Assembly: GCA_946413815.1 (NCBI GenBank)
Contig: CAMKMD010000016.1
Span: 1-64,000, forward strand
Length of the DNA: 64,000 bases
From: an uncultured Ruminococcus sp.
GTDB lineage: Bacteria > Bacillota > Clostridia > Oscillospirales > Ruminococcaceae
Direction of reading: 5' to 3'
The notes under the pieces were generated by a model. It did no database searches and had not been told where the DNA came from. It saw only the letters and a program-made list of their open reading frames with translations. The position numbers and the translations under genes were made by a program. Every line of letters starts with the position of its first letter. Within the stretch, counting starts at the first letter, position 1. Positions 52,173-61,277 of the stretch are shown piece by piece.

Positions 52173-53323
52173 TCCTCTCCCTCCTTTACAGCGTTGACTA
52201 CCTCACGGAGGAGAGCCTCCTCCTTGTCGTCAAGGTCTCCGAGCATCTGACAGCATATCGTGAACGGGTCGGTATCCGGTGCCGGAGAAGAGCCTGCATA
52301 CACTGTGCCGGTCATACCCTGCCATTCTCGCCTTATCTCAAGGAGATTCGGGAATGCACAGCGGAGACGGTCCTGTATATCGAAGGCGTCTGCACCGGGC
52401 CTTCCCCTGAGCACTGCCCTTACGTAGTCGTCACAGGCCTGCGGCAGTATCTCTTCTATAGTTCCTGCGATCTCACGCACATTGTGCAGCGGTTCAAAAA
52501 GCAGCACTGTGAGTTTTACCTCTGTTCCCTTCTCCCCGAGCTCTGCCATTATTATGCCCTTCTGCTGACCGGCCTCGCTGACCGAATACGCAAGCGGCGT
52601 GCCGCAGTAGCGGAACCGGTTCTTTCCGACAGTCATGGGCTTATGTATATGGCCGAGAGCGGCGTAGTCATAGGGTTCAAGCACTTCAGCGCTGATACTG
52701 TCGATATTGCCGGCAGTCTTTATCTCAGAGTCAGCTCGTTCAAGGGTATCGGGGTCTGTGCCGGAGGGAAGATAGAACTGATGGCTGACGAGAACATTGC
52801 GGCGCTGCGGGTCGGGAACGTCTCTTGCAAGGAGGCGGCGCACTGCTTCGTCGTAGGAGAGCGTTGTCTCCTCCTCTGCTCCGACTGCCTTTCGCACCAT
52901 AGAAGGCTTCACGAAGGGGAGCAGCCAGAAATCCACCTCGCCGTACTCATCGGAAAGAGTTACCTTCTCGATGTGCTCCCCAGGATTCTGCGGCGGAAGT
53001 CCGATCATATGTATGTGCTGACGGCTGAGTATGCTGCGGTAGACGTTCACTCTCGGGGCGCTGTCATGATTTCCGCTTATCATCATTATCTCGGCACCGG
53101 GGAGAGTCTCTGTCAGAGAGGATATGAAACTGTCAAAAAGGCTCACGGCTTCCGCTGAGGGTATGGCCTTGTCATATATGTCACCGGCAATGATGACTGC
53201 ATCCGGCCGCTGCTCTGCTGCTGCCTTCACGATCCGGCCGAGTATATGCTCCTGATCCTGACGCAGGTCACGGTCATAGAGCCTGAGGCCGATATGAAGG
53301 TCTGATAGATGGAAAAGCTTCAT
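52169..53323 (-). CDS. sbcD: SbcD-type exonuclease subunit
   Basis: A 384-residue Mre11-like metallophosphoesterase nuclease. Active-site motifs are SDLHIG (start), AGDIYDK, SGNHDS and ALGHIHKP. The start is ATG 53323 behind an ideal AAGGAGG; a longer upstream frame runs through the promoter and is not used. It is transcribed with sbcC from the promoter at 53354. Confidence 0.95.
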   Translation of the reverse strand: MKLFHLSDLHIGLRLYDRDLRQDQEHILGRIVKAAAEQRPDAVIIAGDIYDKAIPSAEAVSLFDSFISSLTETLPGAEIMMISGNHDSAPRVNVYRSILSRQHIHMIGLPPQNPGEHIEKVTLSDEYGEVDFWLLPFVKPSMVRKAVGAEEETTLSYDEAVRRLLARDVPDPQRRNVLVSHQFYLPSGTDPDTLERADSEIKTAGNIDSISAEVLEPYDYAALGHIHKPMTVGKNRFRYCGTPLAYSVSEAGQQKGIIMAELGEKGTEVKLTVLLFEPLHNVREIAGTIEEILPQACDDYVRAVLRGRPGADAFDIQDRLRCAFPNLLEIRREWQGMTGTVYAGSSPAPDTDPFTICCQMLGDLDDKEEALLREVVNAVKEGEE

Positions 53324-53353
53324 AGTTTCCTCCTTAATGGTTTCTTTATTACC

Positions 53354-53382
53354 ATTATACCACGTAACCGCCGCCGATTCAA
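53354..53382 (-). promoter_or_regulatory. Sigma-A promoter of sbcDC
   Basis: Minus strand TTGAAT (53377-53382), 17-base spacer, TATAAT (53354-53359). It lies just downstream of the terminator of the kinase operon, so the two units are separately controlled. Confidence 0.82.
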
Positions 53383-53402
53383 TCACTTTTTTCATACCGG
53401 AC

Positions 53403-53439
53403 AAAAAGATATCCCGGAGGATGTGATGATCCTCCGGGA
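53403..53439 (-). terminator. Intrinsic terminator of the kinase/FHA operon
   Basis: A perfect 11-bp stem (53412-53422 with 53429-53439), followed on the minus strand by TATC and five T. It ends the seven-gene operon. Confidence 0.92.
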
Positions 53440-53460
53440 CGGATGCGCCTGAACAAGTCT

Positions 53461-54882
53461 TTATACAAAGAAATGCATGAATGCAAAGAGCTCTGTGATG
53501 TCATTTACAGCCTTTATGACAATACCGAAAATCATGTATGCCACAAGTGAGATACCGAAAATGATAAGCTCATTTAAGCTTATATTGCCGTACAGACGCA
53601 GGAAGTGCATGATCAGAACGGCAAAGCTCATAAGCTCCATGCTGATGGACTTTCCGCGTCCGAAGAAGTCATAGATGACTGAGCCGAAGGGCTTGAAGAG
53701 AGGCATTGCCCTCCACCATACATATACGAAGACGGCGATGGAAATGCCGGCTTTAACTTGTGTGCCTACCACCCAGGATAAGATGACCCACATGGATGAC
53801 CAGAGCATACGGCGTATCACCGAACCTCTTGTCCTTTCCCTGCCGCTTCCGCCGTACTGCAAGGTAACTACGAAGGATTTCTCCCATTTTTCCTTCATGC
53901 CGAGATAATCGCCTGAAAGGATACCAGCTGCCATTGCGATGAACTGAAGAAGCACCACCACATATGAAGCCTTGAGCTGCGGCAGAAGAACTTCTGCGCT
54001 GTTATTGGTAAGTACGGAGTTGCCGAAGAGACCGCCGTCAATGCCGGTTACGAGGTACCAGAGGAAGCCTGCATATCCCGCTGCCAGAAGACAGCCGAAG
54101 GGACGCATGAACTTTCCGAGATAGCCGCCGATGCTGCACAGAACAACGTCGATGGCGAAATAGGTATATGTCCCGAAGAGGGTAAGCCATACATAGGTGA
54201 AGAAGCTGTCAGCCGCAAGCTTATCCTTCAGCAGCCACATAATGACAAATCCGAAGAGATAGTATACCGCTGAGAAAACAGGGGAAATGACCGCCTTCAT
54301 TATTCTTGCACGGCGGTTGGATTTTTCCATATCGTCCCTTATACTGCTTATCCTGTTTCCGAGATCGTTCTTATGATCGGCTGAGAAATCTCCTTTTCCT
54401 TCCTCAACGGCCGTTATAACAGCCGAAGTGAATGAAGGCATATCCTTTGCTGCTGCACGCTTTTCCGCAGTCTTGCGGCAGGATTTTATCCTGGTGGTGC
54501 GTCTGGCGAGCATGGCGTTGTATATCATCCTCAGCAGATTTGAACCGCATATTATCACTATGAGCAGAAGGAGAACTCCTGTAATCAGCTCAAGGTTCGG
54601 GATCAGCGCATCCCTGTCCCTTGCAGACATTCCAGCGTCCATGAGCCTTTCTGTGACTGTCTCCCTGACGATATCTCTTTTGATGAAGAGGAGCATCGAA
54701 CCCGCAAGGAAGATGAGGGTCCATACGACTTCAAAGAATCCGTAACTTCTGTGAAAAGCATTGCTGCTGCGCTTCATGCTGTCCTCTTCGGCAAGTCTCG
54801 TGAAGAGGGCATCTATCCTATCTTTATGCTCGTTACTGGCCAGGTTGAGCCTGTTTATATTGACCGCATTATTCTGTACCAT
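53461..54882 (-). CDS. Polytopic membrane protein of the kinase operon
   Basis: 473 residues, unrecognised. The first 40 residues are polar, then about eight to ten hydrophobic segments fill the chain (for example about 48-66, 94-118, 188-215, 228-250, 262-285, 305-330, 360-395 and 410-460), with a basic cytoplasmic loop around 125-185. It is the last gene of the operon, 12 bases after the kinase. It may be the membrane component or target that the kinase, phosphatase and FHA protein control; this is inference from context. Confidence 0.82.
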   Translation of the reverse strand: MVQNNAVNINRLNLASNEHKDRIDALFTRLAEEDSMKRSSNAFHRSYGFFEVVWTLIFLAGSMLLFIKRDIVRETVTERLMDAGMSARDRDALIPNLELITGVLLLLIVIICGSNLLRMIYNAMLARRTTRIKSCRKTAEKRAAAKDMPSFTSAVITAVEEGKGDFSADHKNDLGNRISSIRDDMEKSNRRARIMKAVISPVFSAVYYLFGFVIMWLLKDKLAADSFFTYVWLTLFGTYTYFAIDVVLCSIGGYLGKFMRPFGCLLAAGYAGFLWYLVTGIDGGLFGNSVLTNNSAEVLLPQLKASYVVVLLQFIAMAAGILSGDYLGMKEKWEKSFVVTLQYGGSGRERTRGSVIRRMLWSSMWVILSWVVGTQVKAGISIAVFVYVWWRAMPLFKPFGSVIYDFFGRGKSISMELMSFAVLIMHFLRLYGNISLNELIIFGISLVAYMIFGIVIKAVNDITELFAFMHFFV

Positions 54883-54894
54883 TGTTCCGCCTCC

Positions 54895-57372
54895 TTATAT
54901 TCCTGAATCGAATTTGAATCCGAGGGGACAAGCCTGTCCGAGAAATTCAAAATAAGGCATTGCACTGAGCTTGTCGGAGGTGAAGCAATCTCCGCTGTGT
55001 GTCTGCATGATGCCTATCTTCGCCATGAAGATATCTGCTTCGCAGTACTCCATAAGCTCCTTATAGGCGTTGTAGGTCTGGGCAAAGGCACTGCACTGCA
55101 CGGTCACCTCTTCTGTCGGTGAGGGGATGCCGTCCTTTATGGATTCCGCAAGCTCTGTGCAGCGGCTTCCGGATATGGTATACAGCTCAAAATTCCTGCT
55201 GAGCCATGTGATATAGCCGCTCGGGCCGTATTCGCTGTAGAAACTGCGGACCTTTGCCTGTGCTTCACCGGTGGTATTAAAGTCGAGGAACTGGAAGAGT
55301 ACCTCGTAGCGCAGATAGTCAGATTCATTGAAAGAGTTGAGCATTACCCTGACTGCTCCCCAGTAGCCCCACATACAGAGAGCACCGAGGAAATCATAGC
55401 GGTCAATGAGAAGATAGGGCAGTCTGCTCCTGTCAACACCTGCTATGTCCTCTGTTCCGTATACAAGAGACGGCTTTTCAAGGAGCTTCAGCGTAAGGCT
55501 GTCAAGATCCGAAGCTCCGGCATAGTATGATTCCCTGCCAAGGTCGGAGAAGCGTCCGAGCCACTCCCTGCCTGTCCTGTGGTAAGCTTCCTCGCCGCAG
55601 TAGAACTCCGTTGCCTGCTGTATCATCTCCATAACGGTATCATTGCAGTTTCTCTGTGCCTGATACCACTCGGGGATGAGGCGTGAACGGATAAGGGTAT
55701 CGGCGTCGGAGCCCGGAGTAGCGCTGCCGATGCTTCCCACATCAGTGATATCAGCTATGACTATATCATGCCAGCAGAGACGCCTGCTCTTTTCAAGATG
55801 CATGATGAGCCTGCAGAGCCCCTCGTCATGCCAGTAGGGAGCCTTATTCTCGTCGGAGGTATAGGCATACTTCTTGACGAGATTCTTGATGTAGGTCGCA
55901 AGTTCAAAGCTCTCCATGGCAATGAAATCACGTATCGTTCCGTCATAGAGGTACTGCTTGGATTCCTCCCAATGAGTCCTGAGTTCTTCCGCAAGCTCCG
56001 CATCATTCCATGCCTCGCTGCCGAAAAGCTTGAAGGGGCGGGAATAGGTGGTCTTCGAGGCTGCAAGCCCCTTCACCTCGTTTATGAGTGACTTGTCCTC
56101 ACTGAGCCAGCGGTTCACCTTTTCGTAGTCAAAGCGCTCCGTGGGGTCGTACTGGAGAAGTCCGCGTATCAGCACCTCGAAGAAGGACTGACTTTCCGGT
56201 ATCTCGTCAAGGCCGTAATAGGTGTTGTTCATCATGGCGAAGTTGACCTGGTTGCGCTGCTCCTCTATGCCGTAATTCTTATAGATACGCAGCAGATTAC
56301 GGTACATCATCTCGCCGCTGTAGAGAGTCCACAGGGTCTGGCCGAAGGAATAGTAGTCGGAGGCCTTGATAGCCGCCTGAGACATAAGCTCGGGTGCATA
56401 GTAGCCAAGAGTGCCTGTCTTCCTGCGGTCTGTGGCAAATCCGTCCTCACGGAGATCGCAGGTGATGCCGAAATCGCCGAGGACCACCCTGCCCTTGTAG
56501 TAGTAGAGGTTATCGGGCTTTACGTCCCTGTGTACGAAGCCCGCCTCGTGGAATTGACGGAGGGCTGAGTTTATCGAGGGGATGACATCCTTGCAGAGGG
56601 TATGGTAGTCTATGGTGCCGGCGCGTCTGCCCAGGTCGCCGCCCTCACAGAAGGGGTATATCTCGGCGTAGTAGTCCTTGTCGCCTATCTTCACAGTACC
56701 GTGGTCCGTAAGAGGAAGGATGCCGGAATCCTTTTTACGGCTCTCGCTGTCAAGGAAGCCTATGACCTTGTCGCGCACCTGCCTTCGCTCTATGCTGTCA
56801 GCAGGAGTTATAGTCGTTAGTATCCTTGCAACATACTTCTCCCCGCTGCCTTTCATGGAAGCGCTGAATATCTGGGATTCGCCGCTGTCATTGCTGATTA
56901 TGCTGCTGCCGTCTATCTCAAACTCCCCGCCTTTTTCGCCCCTGAAGCTGAGCCTGCCGGTAAAGAGCGACTTTCTCACATCCGTCTGAGGTTCGGCGGC
57001 TGCACCTCCCTGAGGTACAGTTGCTATACGGCCGTCTGCGCCGCCCTGGGGCACCGTCGGGATTCGGCCGTCTGCACCGCCCTGCGGTACTGTAGGGATA
57101 CGTCCTCCGTCCTGAGGTATAGTCGGTATGCGTTCTTCACTGCCCTGCGGCATGGTGGGTATACGCTCTTCACCGCCCTGCGGCATGGTGGGTATGCGCT
57201 CTTCACTGCCCTGCGGCATTGTGGGTATGCGCTCTTCACCGCCATGCGGCATGGTGGGTATACGCTCTTCACTGCCCTGAGGCATGGTGGGGATGCGCTC
57301 TTCGCTGCCCTGCGGCATGGTGGGTATACGCTCTTCACCGCCCTGCGGCACTGTCGGGATCCTTTCTGCCAT
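54895..57372 (-). CDS. Ser/Thr protein kinase with N-terminal Thr-Pro-Gln-like repeat array
   Basis: 825 residues. Residues 3-123 are eleven tandem copies of ERIPTMPQG(S/G)E or GRIPTVPQGGAD-like units, each with one Thr (7, 18, 29, 40, 51, 62, 73, 84, 94, 106, 118). A linker leads to a eukaryote-like kinase domain (about 150-440): catalytic loop HRDVKPDN (281-288), DFG (300-302) and a GTLGYYAPE activation segment. The ATP-anchoring Lys of the usual VAxK motif appears to be Arg183 (VARIL) and the glycine loop is poor, so activity may be unusual. About 385 C-terminal residues have no recognised domain. There is no transmembrane helix. Its ATG overlaps the PP2C stop by one base. The repeats look like autophosphorylation sites for the FHA protein of the same operon. 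Confidence 0.88.
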   Translation of the reverse strand: MAERIPTVPQGGEERIPTMPQGSEERIPTMPQGSEERIPTMPHGGEERIPTMPQGSEERIPTMPQGGEERIPTMPQGSEERIPTIPQDGGRIPTVPQGGADGRIPTVPQGGADGRIATVPQGGAAAEPQTDVRKSLFTGRLSFRGEKGGEFEIDGSSIISNDSGESQIFSASMKGSGEKYVARILTTITPADSIERRQVRDKVIGFLDSESRKKDSGILPLTDHGTVKIGDKDYYAEIYPFCEGGDLGRRAGTIDYHTLCKDVIPSINSALRQFHEAGFVHRDVKPDNLYYYKGRVVLGDFGITCDLREDGFATDRRKTGTLGYYAPELMSQAAIKASDYYSFGQTLWTLYSGEMMYRNLLRIYKNYGIEEQRNQVNFAMMNNTYYGLDEIPESQSFFEVLIRGLLQYDPTERFDYEKVNRWLSEDKSLINEVKGLAASKTTYSRPFKLFGSEAWNDAELAEELRTHWEESKQYLYDGTIRDFIAMESFELATYIKNLVKKYAYTSDENKAPYWHDEGLCRLIMHLEKSRRLCWHDIVIADITDVGSIGSATPGSDADTLIRSRLIPEWYQAQRNCNDTVMEMIQQATEFYCGEEAYHRTGREWLGRFSDLGRESYYAGASDLDSLTLKLLEKPSLVYGTEDIAGVDRSRLPYLLIDRYDFLGALCMWGYWGAVRVMLNSFNESDYLRYEVLFQFLDFNTTGEAQAKVRSFYSEYGPSGYITWLSRNFELYTISGSRCTELAESIKDGIPSPTEEVTVQCSAFAQTYNAYKELMEYCEADIFMAKIGIMQTHSGDCFTSDKLSAMPYFEFLGQACPLGFKFDSGI
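57004..57366 (-). repeat. In-frame tandem repeat (33- and 36-base units) in the kinase gene
   Basis: Eleven units: eight of about 33 bases (copy 8 shortened) then three of 36 bases, all inside the reading frame. Units differ by a few substitutions, some silent, so the array is old enough to diverge but young enough to change copy number by slippage. Confidence 0.93.
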
Positions 57373-58145
57373 TATTCCTCCGTCCCTTCCTTTCTTATAA
57401 GAAGTACAGTCATATTATCGAGGGAGCCCGCCCTGACTGCTGCGTCACGTATGGCAGAGCAGCCTCTGTCCAGCTTCGGGTCATGGCTGTGACTGTACAG
57501 TATCTCGCTTATCTCCGCATCTGACAGCACATCGGTTATGCCGTCTGAGCAGATCATGAATATGTCCCCTTCGATCAGATCCTCGGTGAACTCCCTGATA
57601 CGGGGGCTGACCGGCTGCTCGATACCTATATACTTGTTTATTATGTTTTTCTTCGGGTGGAGACGTGCTTCGTCGGGGGTTATCCTGCCGATATCCACAA
57701 GATCCTGCACATAGGAGTGATCCTTGGAAAGCTGGCGGATATACTTTCCTCTGAGGCGGTAGACCCTGCTGTCTCCGGCGTTGAATACCGTAACATTCTC
57801 GCCGCTCGCAAAGATACCGGCGATGGTAGTCATAAGCTCGCTCCTTGCGCCCTCGGCCTCACCGGCCGCTATTATTCCGGCGTTGATATCCTCTATGGCT
57901 GTGCGGATATCAGCAGGCGAAAGCTCCTCACCGGTATATCCGCAGATTCCGCGGACTGCCATATCTGCCGCTCTGCCGCCCTGCTTTACGCCGCCTGCAC
58001 CGTCGCAAACCGCTGCAAGGAAACTATCCTTGTCCGAGGTGCCGAGAAGCCATCCGCTGTCAACGATATTTCCGTCAACGCAGGCGCGGTCATCGTTGTG
58101 ATCCTCATGAACACCTGTGTCGACAAGTACTGCATATCTGAACAT
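57372..58145 (-). CDS. PP2C-family protein phosphatase
   Basis: A 257-residue metal-dependent Ser/Thr phosphatase. Motifs: EDHNDDR (about 14-20), VCDGAGG (46-52, usual DGMGG), NAGDSRVYR (about 121), CSDGITDVL (about 202) and DNMTVLL near the end, giving the Asp residues that hold the metal pair. It has no membrane segment. It lies three bases after the AAA+ gene and overlaps the kinase start by one base, so phosphatase and kinase are made together; it probably reverses the kinase's marks. Confidence 0.93.
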   Translation of the reverse strand: MFRYAVLVDTGVHEDHNDDRACVDGNIVDSGWLLGTSDKDSFLAAVCDGAGGVKQGGRAADMAVRGICGYTGEELSPADIRTAIEDINAGIIAAGEAEGARSELMTTIAGIFASGENVTVFNAGDSRVYRLRGKYIRQLSKDHSYVQDLVDIGRITPDEARLHPKKNIINKYIGIEQPVSPRIREFTEDLIEGDIFMICSDGITDVLSDAEISEILYSHSHDPKLDRGCSAIRDAAVRAGSLDNMTVLLIRKEGTEE

Positions 58146-58148
58146 AAC

Positions 58149-60011
58149 TTACTCTCCCCTGGTGAATACGACCCTGCCGTCTGCGGCGTCTGCTGTGATG
58201 GTATCGCCTGCGTCACAGGCTGCCTCGAAGATGAACTCGGCAAGAGGATTGATGAACTGCTCCTCCATAAGGTTTCCGATACCGCGTCCGCCCATTTCAA
58301 GCACCTCGTCACGGGAGGCAAGCTCATAGAAGAGTTCAAGGAAGCTGTCGGTCACATTGACGGTTATCTTGTTCTGCTTCAGGATGCGGGCGTTTATCTT
58401 CTTCACCTGTCCCCTTACGATAGCCTTTGCAGCTTCGGGGCGTATGAAGTCGTATACTATGACGTTGTTGCCTATACGGTTGAGCACCTCAGGCTTGAAG
58501 TGGTCCTTGATGGCATTGAGTACCTTGGGCTTTATCTCCTCATAGGTCTCGGCGGGAGTGACGAGCTGCTCACGGTACTCACGGCCGCTGGAATCTGTAT
58601 ACTGCCTTGTGATACCGAGGTTGCTGGTGAAGATGATGAGTGTCTCGGAGAAGTAAACAGTATTTCCCTGTCCGTCTGTCATGCGGCCGTCCTCGAGTAT
58701 CTGAAGGAATTTGTCCATTATGGAGGGATGCGCCTTCTCTATCTCGTCAAAGAGGAGGATGGAGAAGGGGCGCTCCTTGATGGCGTTGGTGAGCTGTCCG
58801 CCGGCTTCATAGCCCACATATCCGGGAGGTGCTCCGAAGAGCTTCTGTGCAGCGTGAGATTCGGAAAACTCACTCATATCGAAGCGGATGCAGTTATTCT
58901 CGTCGCCGAAGAGCTGCTCGGAAAGAGCCTTTGTCAGTTCGGTCTTACCGGTACCGGTAGGACCCGCGAAGAAGAGCACGCCGCGGGGCTTGTTCTGGCC
59001 GGAGGAATGCTGAAGGCCGGAAAGTCCTGATGCCGCACGCTTTACGATATTCACGGTCTTGCTGACTGCCTCGTCCTGTCCCATTACACGCTGCTTCAGG
59101 AGGTCTTCAAGTCCTGCTATCTTCTCCTTGTCGATGGAATGCCACATATTCTCGATGATGCCGTACTTGTATATGGATACGGCGTCAAGGAGCTCGGTCT
59201 CCGGATTCTTTGCGATAAGTCTCTGGTAGAGGTTGCGGAGCTCCTTCAGCTCACGGTGCTTGAGTCCCTCTGTTATGTCTATGAACTTGTCCCTGACCTT
59301 TTCAAGGGCAGGATTTTCACGGAATTCAAGATACTCCTTGTCGATGAATATGGTCCTGAGTTCCTTGTCAGGGTCGGGAATGGAAATGGTGCGGACATTC
59401 GGGTTGTTGTAGAAGAACCATGCGGGAAGGTCGTTGAACTTTTCAACTATCATTATGAGGGTGTTGAAATCGTTGTTTATCCTTGCCGAGTTGAGGGATG
59501 CGAACAGGAGGTTCAGGAACATCTTGTTCTCTGTCGGGTCAAGGTTTGAAGGGCTGGAGATATAGCGGGAAACGAAGTTCATGACAACGACTGCCGGCTT
59601 CTGCCTGTCCGTATCTACCATGGCATTCCTGATGACTGATGAAAGCTGTTCGATGTCATCGAGCTTGCAGGACTTCTTGAAAAGCCTGTCTATGCCGAAG
59701 GGAAGAGGGTCGCCGTCAGTGCCGGCGGAGTACTTGTTCAGCATCTCCTCGATATTGCCGTATCTGTCGCCGAATTTATTGTAGATTCCCGTTGCAGGAT
59801 CGCAGAACAGGAACTCATAGTCCACATCCTCCTTGCGCTCGTTGAAGAGCCTGAGCAGGGTCATGTTCAGGTCAACAAAGGCGATGGGGGTCTCCCTGCC
59901 GTCGTAGAGGGGGTAGAAATCGTTGATATTGCCTTCTATAATAAAGGTGCTCTTGATACCCTTGAAGCTCGATATCTCCTGCTGCCATTTCGGCACACTG
60001 TGCTTCTTCAT
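58149..60011 (-). CDS. Clp/Hsp100-type AAA+ ATPase with degenerate first domain
   Basis: 620 residues. The C-terminal half is a ClpB D2-like AAA+ module: Walker A GPTGTGKT (350-357), pore loop GYVGYE (397-402), Walker B LLFDEIEK (419-426), sensor 1 FTSNLG, Arg in VLNRIG, sensor 2 GGRGIGN (Arg576) and a Clp small domain. The first 300 residues look like a AAA-related domain without Walker motifs (FIIEGNINDFYPLYD at 23-37 is a marker). There is no ClpP-binding IGF/IGL loop that I can see, so unfolding or remodelling without proteolysis is likely. It lies 13 bases after the radical SAM gene. The partner may be the phosphorylated complex or the membrane protein of the operon. Confidence 0.9.
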   Translation of the reverse strand: MKKHSVPKWQQEISSFKGIKSTFIIEGNINDFYPLYDGRETPIAFVDLNMTLLRLFNERKEDVDYEFLFCDPATGIYNKFGDRYGNIEEMLNKYSAGTDGDPLPFGIDRLFKKSCKLDDIEQLSSVIRNAMVDTDRQKPAVVVMNFVSRYISSPSNLDPTENKMFLNLLFASLNSARINNDFNTLIMIVEKFNDLPAWFFYNNPNVRTISIPDPDKELRTIFIDKEYLEFRENPALEKVRDKFIDITEGLKHRELKELRNLYQRLIAKNPETELLDAVSIYKYGIIENMWHSIDKEKIAGLEDLLKQRVMGQDEAVSKTVNIVKRAASGLSGLQHSSGQNKPRGVLFFAGPTGTGKTELTKALSEQLFGDENNCIRFDMSEFSESHAAQKLFGAPPGYVGYEAGGQLTNAIKERPFSILLFDEIEKAHPSIMDKFLQILEDGRMTDGQGNTVYFSETLIIFTSNLGITRQYTDSSGREYREQLVTPAETYEEIKPKVLNAIKDHFKPEVLNRIGNNVIVYDFIRPEAAKAIVRGQVKKINARILKQNKITVNVTDSFLELFYELASRDEVLEMGGRGIGNLMEEQFINPLAEFIFEAACDAGDTITADAADGRVVFTRGE

Positions 60012-60024
60012 AAATAACTCCTTT

Positions 60025-60591
60025 TCATCTGTTGTGTATACCTACGGAAACGAGCCTGCTGCCCATATACACGTTCTGTATCTTTCTGCCCTCCGAGAGA
60101 TAGCTGCTGTAGCGCTCACGCATATCCTCCCTGAAATACACAAGGCTCTGGTTGGACGAACCAAGCAGGACGGTATCCGGGGTGTTAAGTTCCTCTTTGT
60201 AGGGACCCTCCGCAAGCACTGCAACGTACTCCCTGAGCCCGTCGTACTGTTCCTGTGTAAGAACACCGGAGAGCTGGCCGAGGGTATATCCGGTATAGAC
60301 AAGGACATCATCTGTAACACAGGATACAAGGCGCAGAAGCTCCAGAAGTTCATCCGGCTGCTCAAGAGGGTCACCGCCGGTCACGGTTATGCCGTCTATG
60401 CTGTTTTCTGCGGCTATATTATTGATGATACGCGCTATCTCGAGGGGGGGGCGGGAACGTCTGCCATCAGTGCTCCACAGCTCGGGATTTGCGCATCCCA
60501 TGCAGTGCTTGGAGCACCCCGCCGTCCAAATCACAAGACGGTCCCCGGGGCCGAGAGCCTGTATCGGACAGAGGATGCGGTCTATATACAT
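60025..60591 (-). CDS. NrdG-like radical SAM protein of the kinase operon
   Basis: A 188-residue compact radical SAM protein with CSKHCMGC (Cys26, 30, 33), then a TVTGGDPLEQP segment at about 70-80. The size and motif resemble the anaerobic ribonucleotide reductase activase, but no NrdD is in the window and the gene is locked into a signalling operon: its ATG overlaps the FHA stop by one base. It may modify or activate an operon partner, or be a moonlighting paralogue. I leave the symbol blank for that reason. Confidence 0.82.
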   Translation of the reverse strand: MYIDRILCPIQALGPGDRLVIWTAGCSKHCMGCANPELWSTDGRRSRPPLEIARIINNIAAENSIDGITVTGGDPLEQPDELLELLRLVSCVTDDVLVYTGYTLGQLSGVLTQEQYDGLREYVAVLAEGPYKEELNTPDTVLLGSSNQSLVYFREDMRERYSSYLSEGRKIQNVYMGSRLVSVGIHNR

Positions 60592-61277
60592 CAGCCTATA
60601 TGTACACGCAGAGTAACGGTATTCGCAAGGACAAGCAGCTTGCCGTCTTCAAGGAAGTTGGGCTCATCGTGACCGAGAGCTATGCCGTTATAATGCGTGC
60701 TGTTGGTGCGGCTTATATGTCTGAGCACCCATGAGCCGTACTCATAGGTGATGCGGCAGTGCTCACCGGATACAGTGTGCATATTACGGGAGAGGAAGAA
60801 GTCTCCGCCGAAGTTGCCGTATCTGCCGAGGGTGCCGCCGGTCTTTGCGATATCTATTCGGTAGCCCGTGTTTATCTCCTCAAGCCACAGGTCGTCCCCC
60901 TTAGGAGCGGCAGCCTGCGGCGCAGTCGCTGCGGGAGAGGAAGGGGCGGGATCGGTGAACTCGACCTGCCACAGGAAGCCGTCAATATCATGCTCGATGC
61001 GGCAGCCGTTGCAGAAATACCTCGTTACCCTATCGTCGCTTACTACAGTCTTGGTCTGTGATTCGGGACAGAATACAAAGTATTCCCTGCCGGGGTGATC
61101 CGAGGTCTCCGGTGCCTGAGGGGCGGGTGCTGCCTGTGGCTGAGGTGCGGGTATCCTTTCAGGTGCAGGAGCTGCAGCTGTGATATCCGTACCGAGAGGT
61201 TCTGCACAGATATCGCAGACAAGAGTCCCCGGAGCATTTTCATATCCGCACTGCGGACAGCGTAAACTTGATCCCAT
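60591..61277 (-). CDS. Zinc-ribbon and FHA domain protein
   Basis: 228 residues. An N-terminal zinc ribbon (Cys7, 10, 21, 24), a Pro/Ala-rich linker (about 32-58), a second Cys group (Cys70, 89, 92), another Ala/Pro linker, and a C-terminal FHA domain (about 135-228) with phosphothreonine-binding residues Arg152, Ser170, His173 and Asn197-Gly198. FHA domains bind pThr peptides; the eleven Thr repeats in the kinase are the obvious ligand. Starts and stops overlap the flanking genes by one base. Confidence 0.92.
   Translation of the reverse strand: MGSSLRCPQCGYENAPGTLVCDICAEPLGTDITAAAPAPERIPAPQPQAAPAPQAPETSDHPGREYFVFCPESQTKTVVSDDRVTRYFCNGCRIEHDIDGFLWQVEFTDPAPSSPAATAPQAAAPKGDDLWLEEINTGYRIDIAKTGGTLGRYGNFGGDFFLSRNMHTVSGEHCRITYEYGSWVLRHISRTNSTHYNGIALGHDEPNFLEDGKLLVLANTVTLRVHIG

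Noticed and set aside
57004-57366. Regular direct repeats that could suggest a CRISPR array
   Set aside because: Units are adjacent with no unique spacers, keep the reading frame and encode a protein repeat.
60025-60591. Naming this gene nrdG
   Set aside because: Motif and size fit, but there is no nrdD nearby and the gene is translationally coupled to an FHA gene, so the housekeeping name is not supported.
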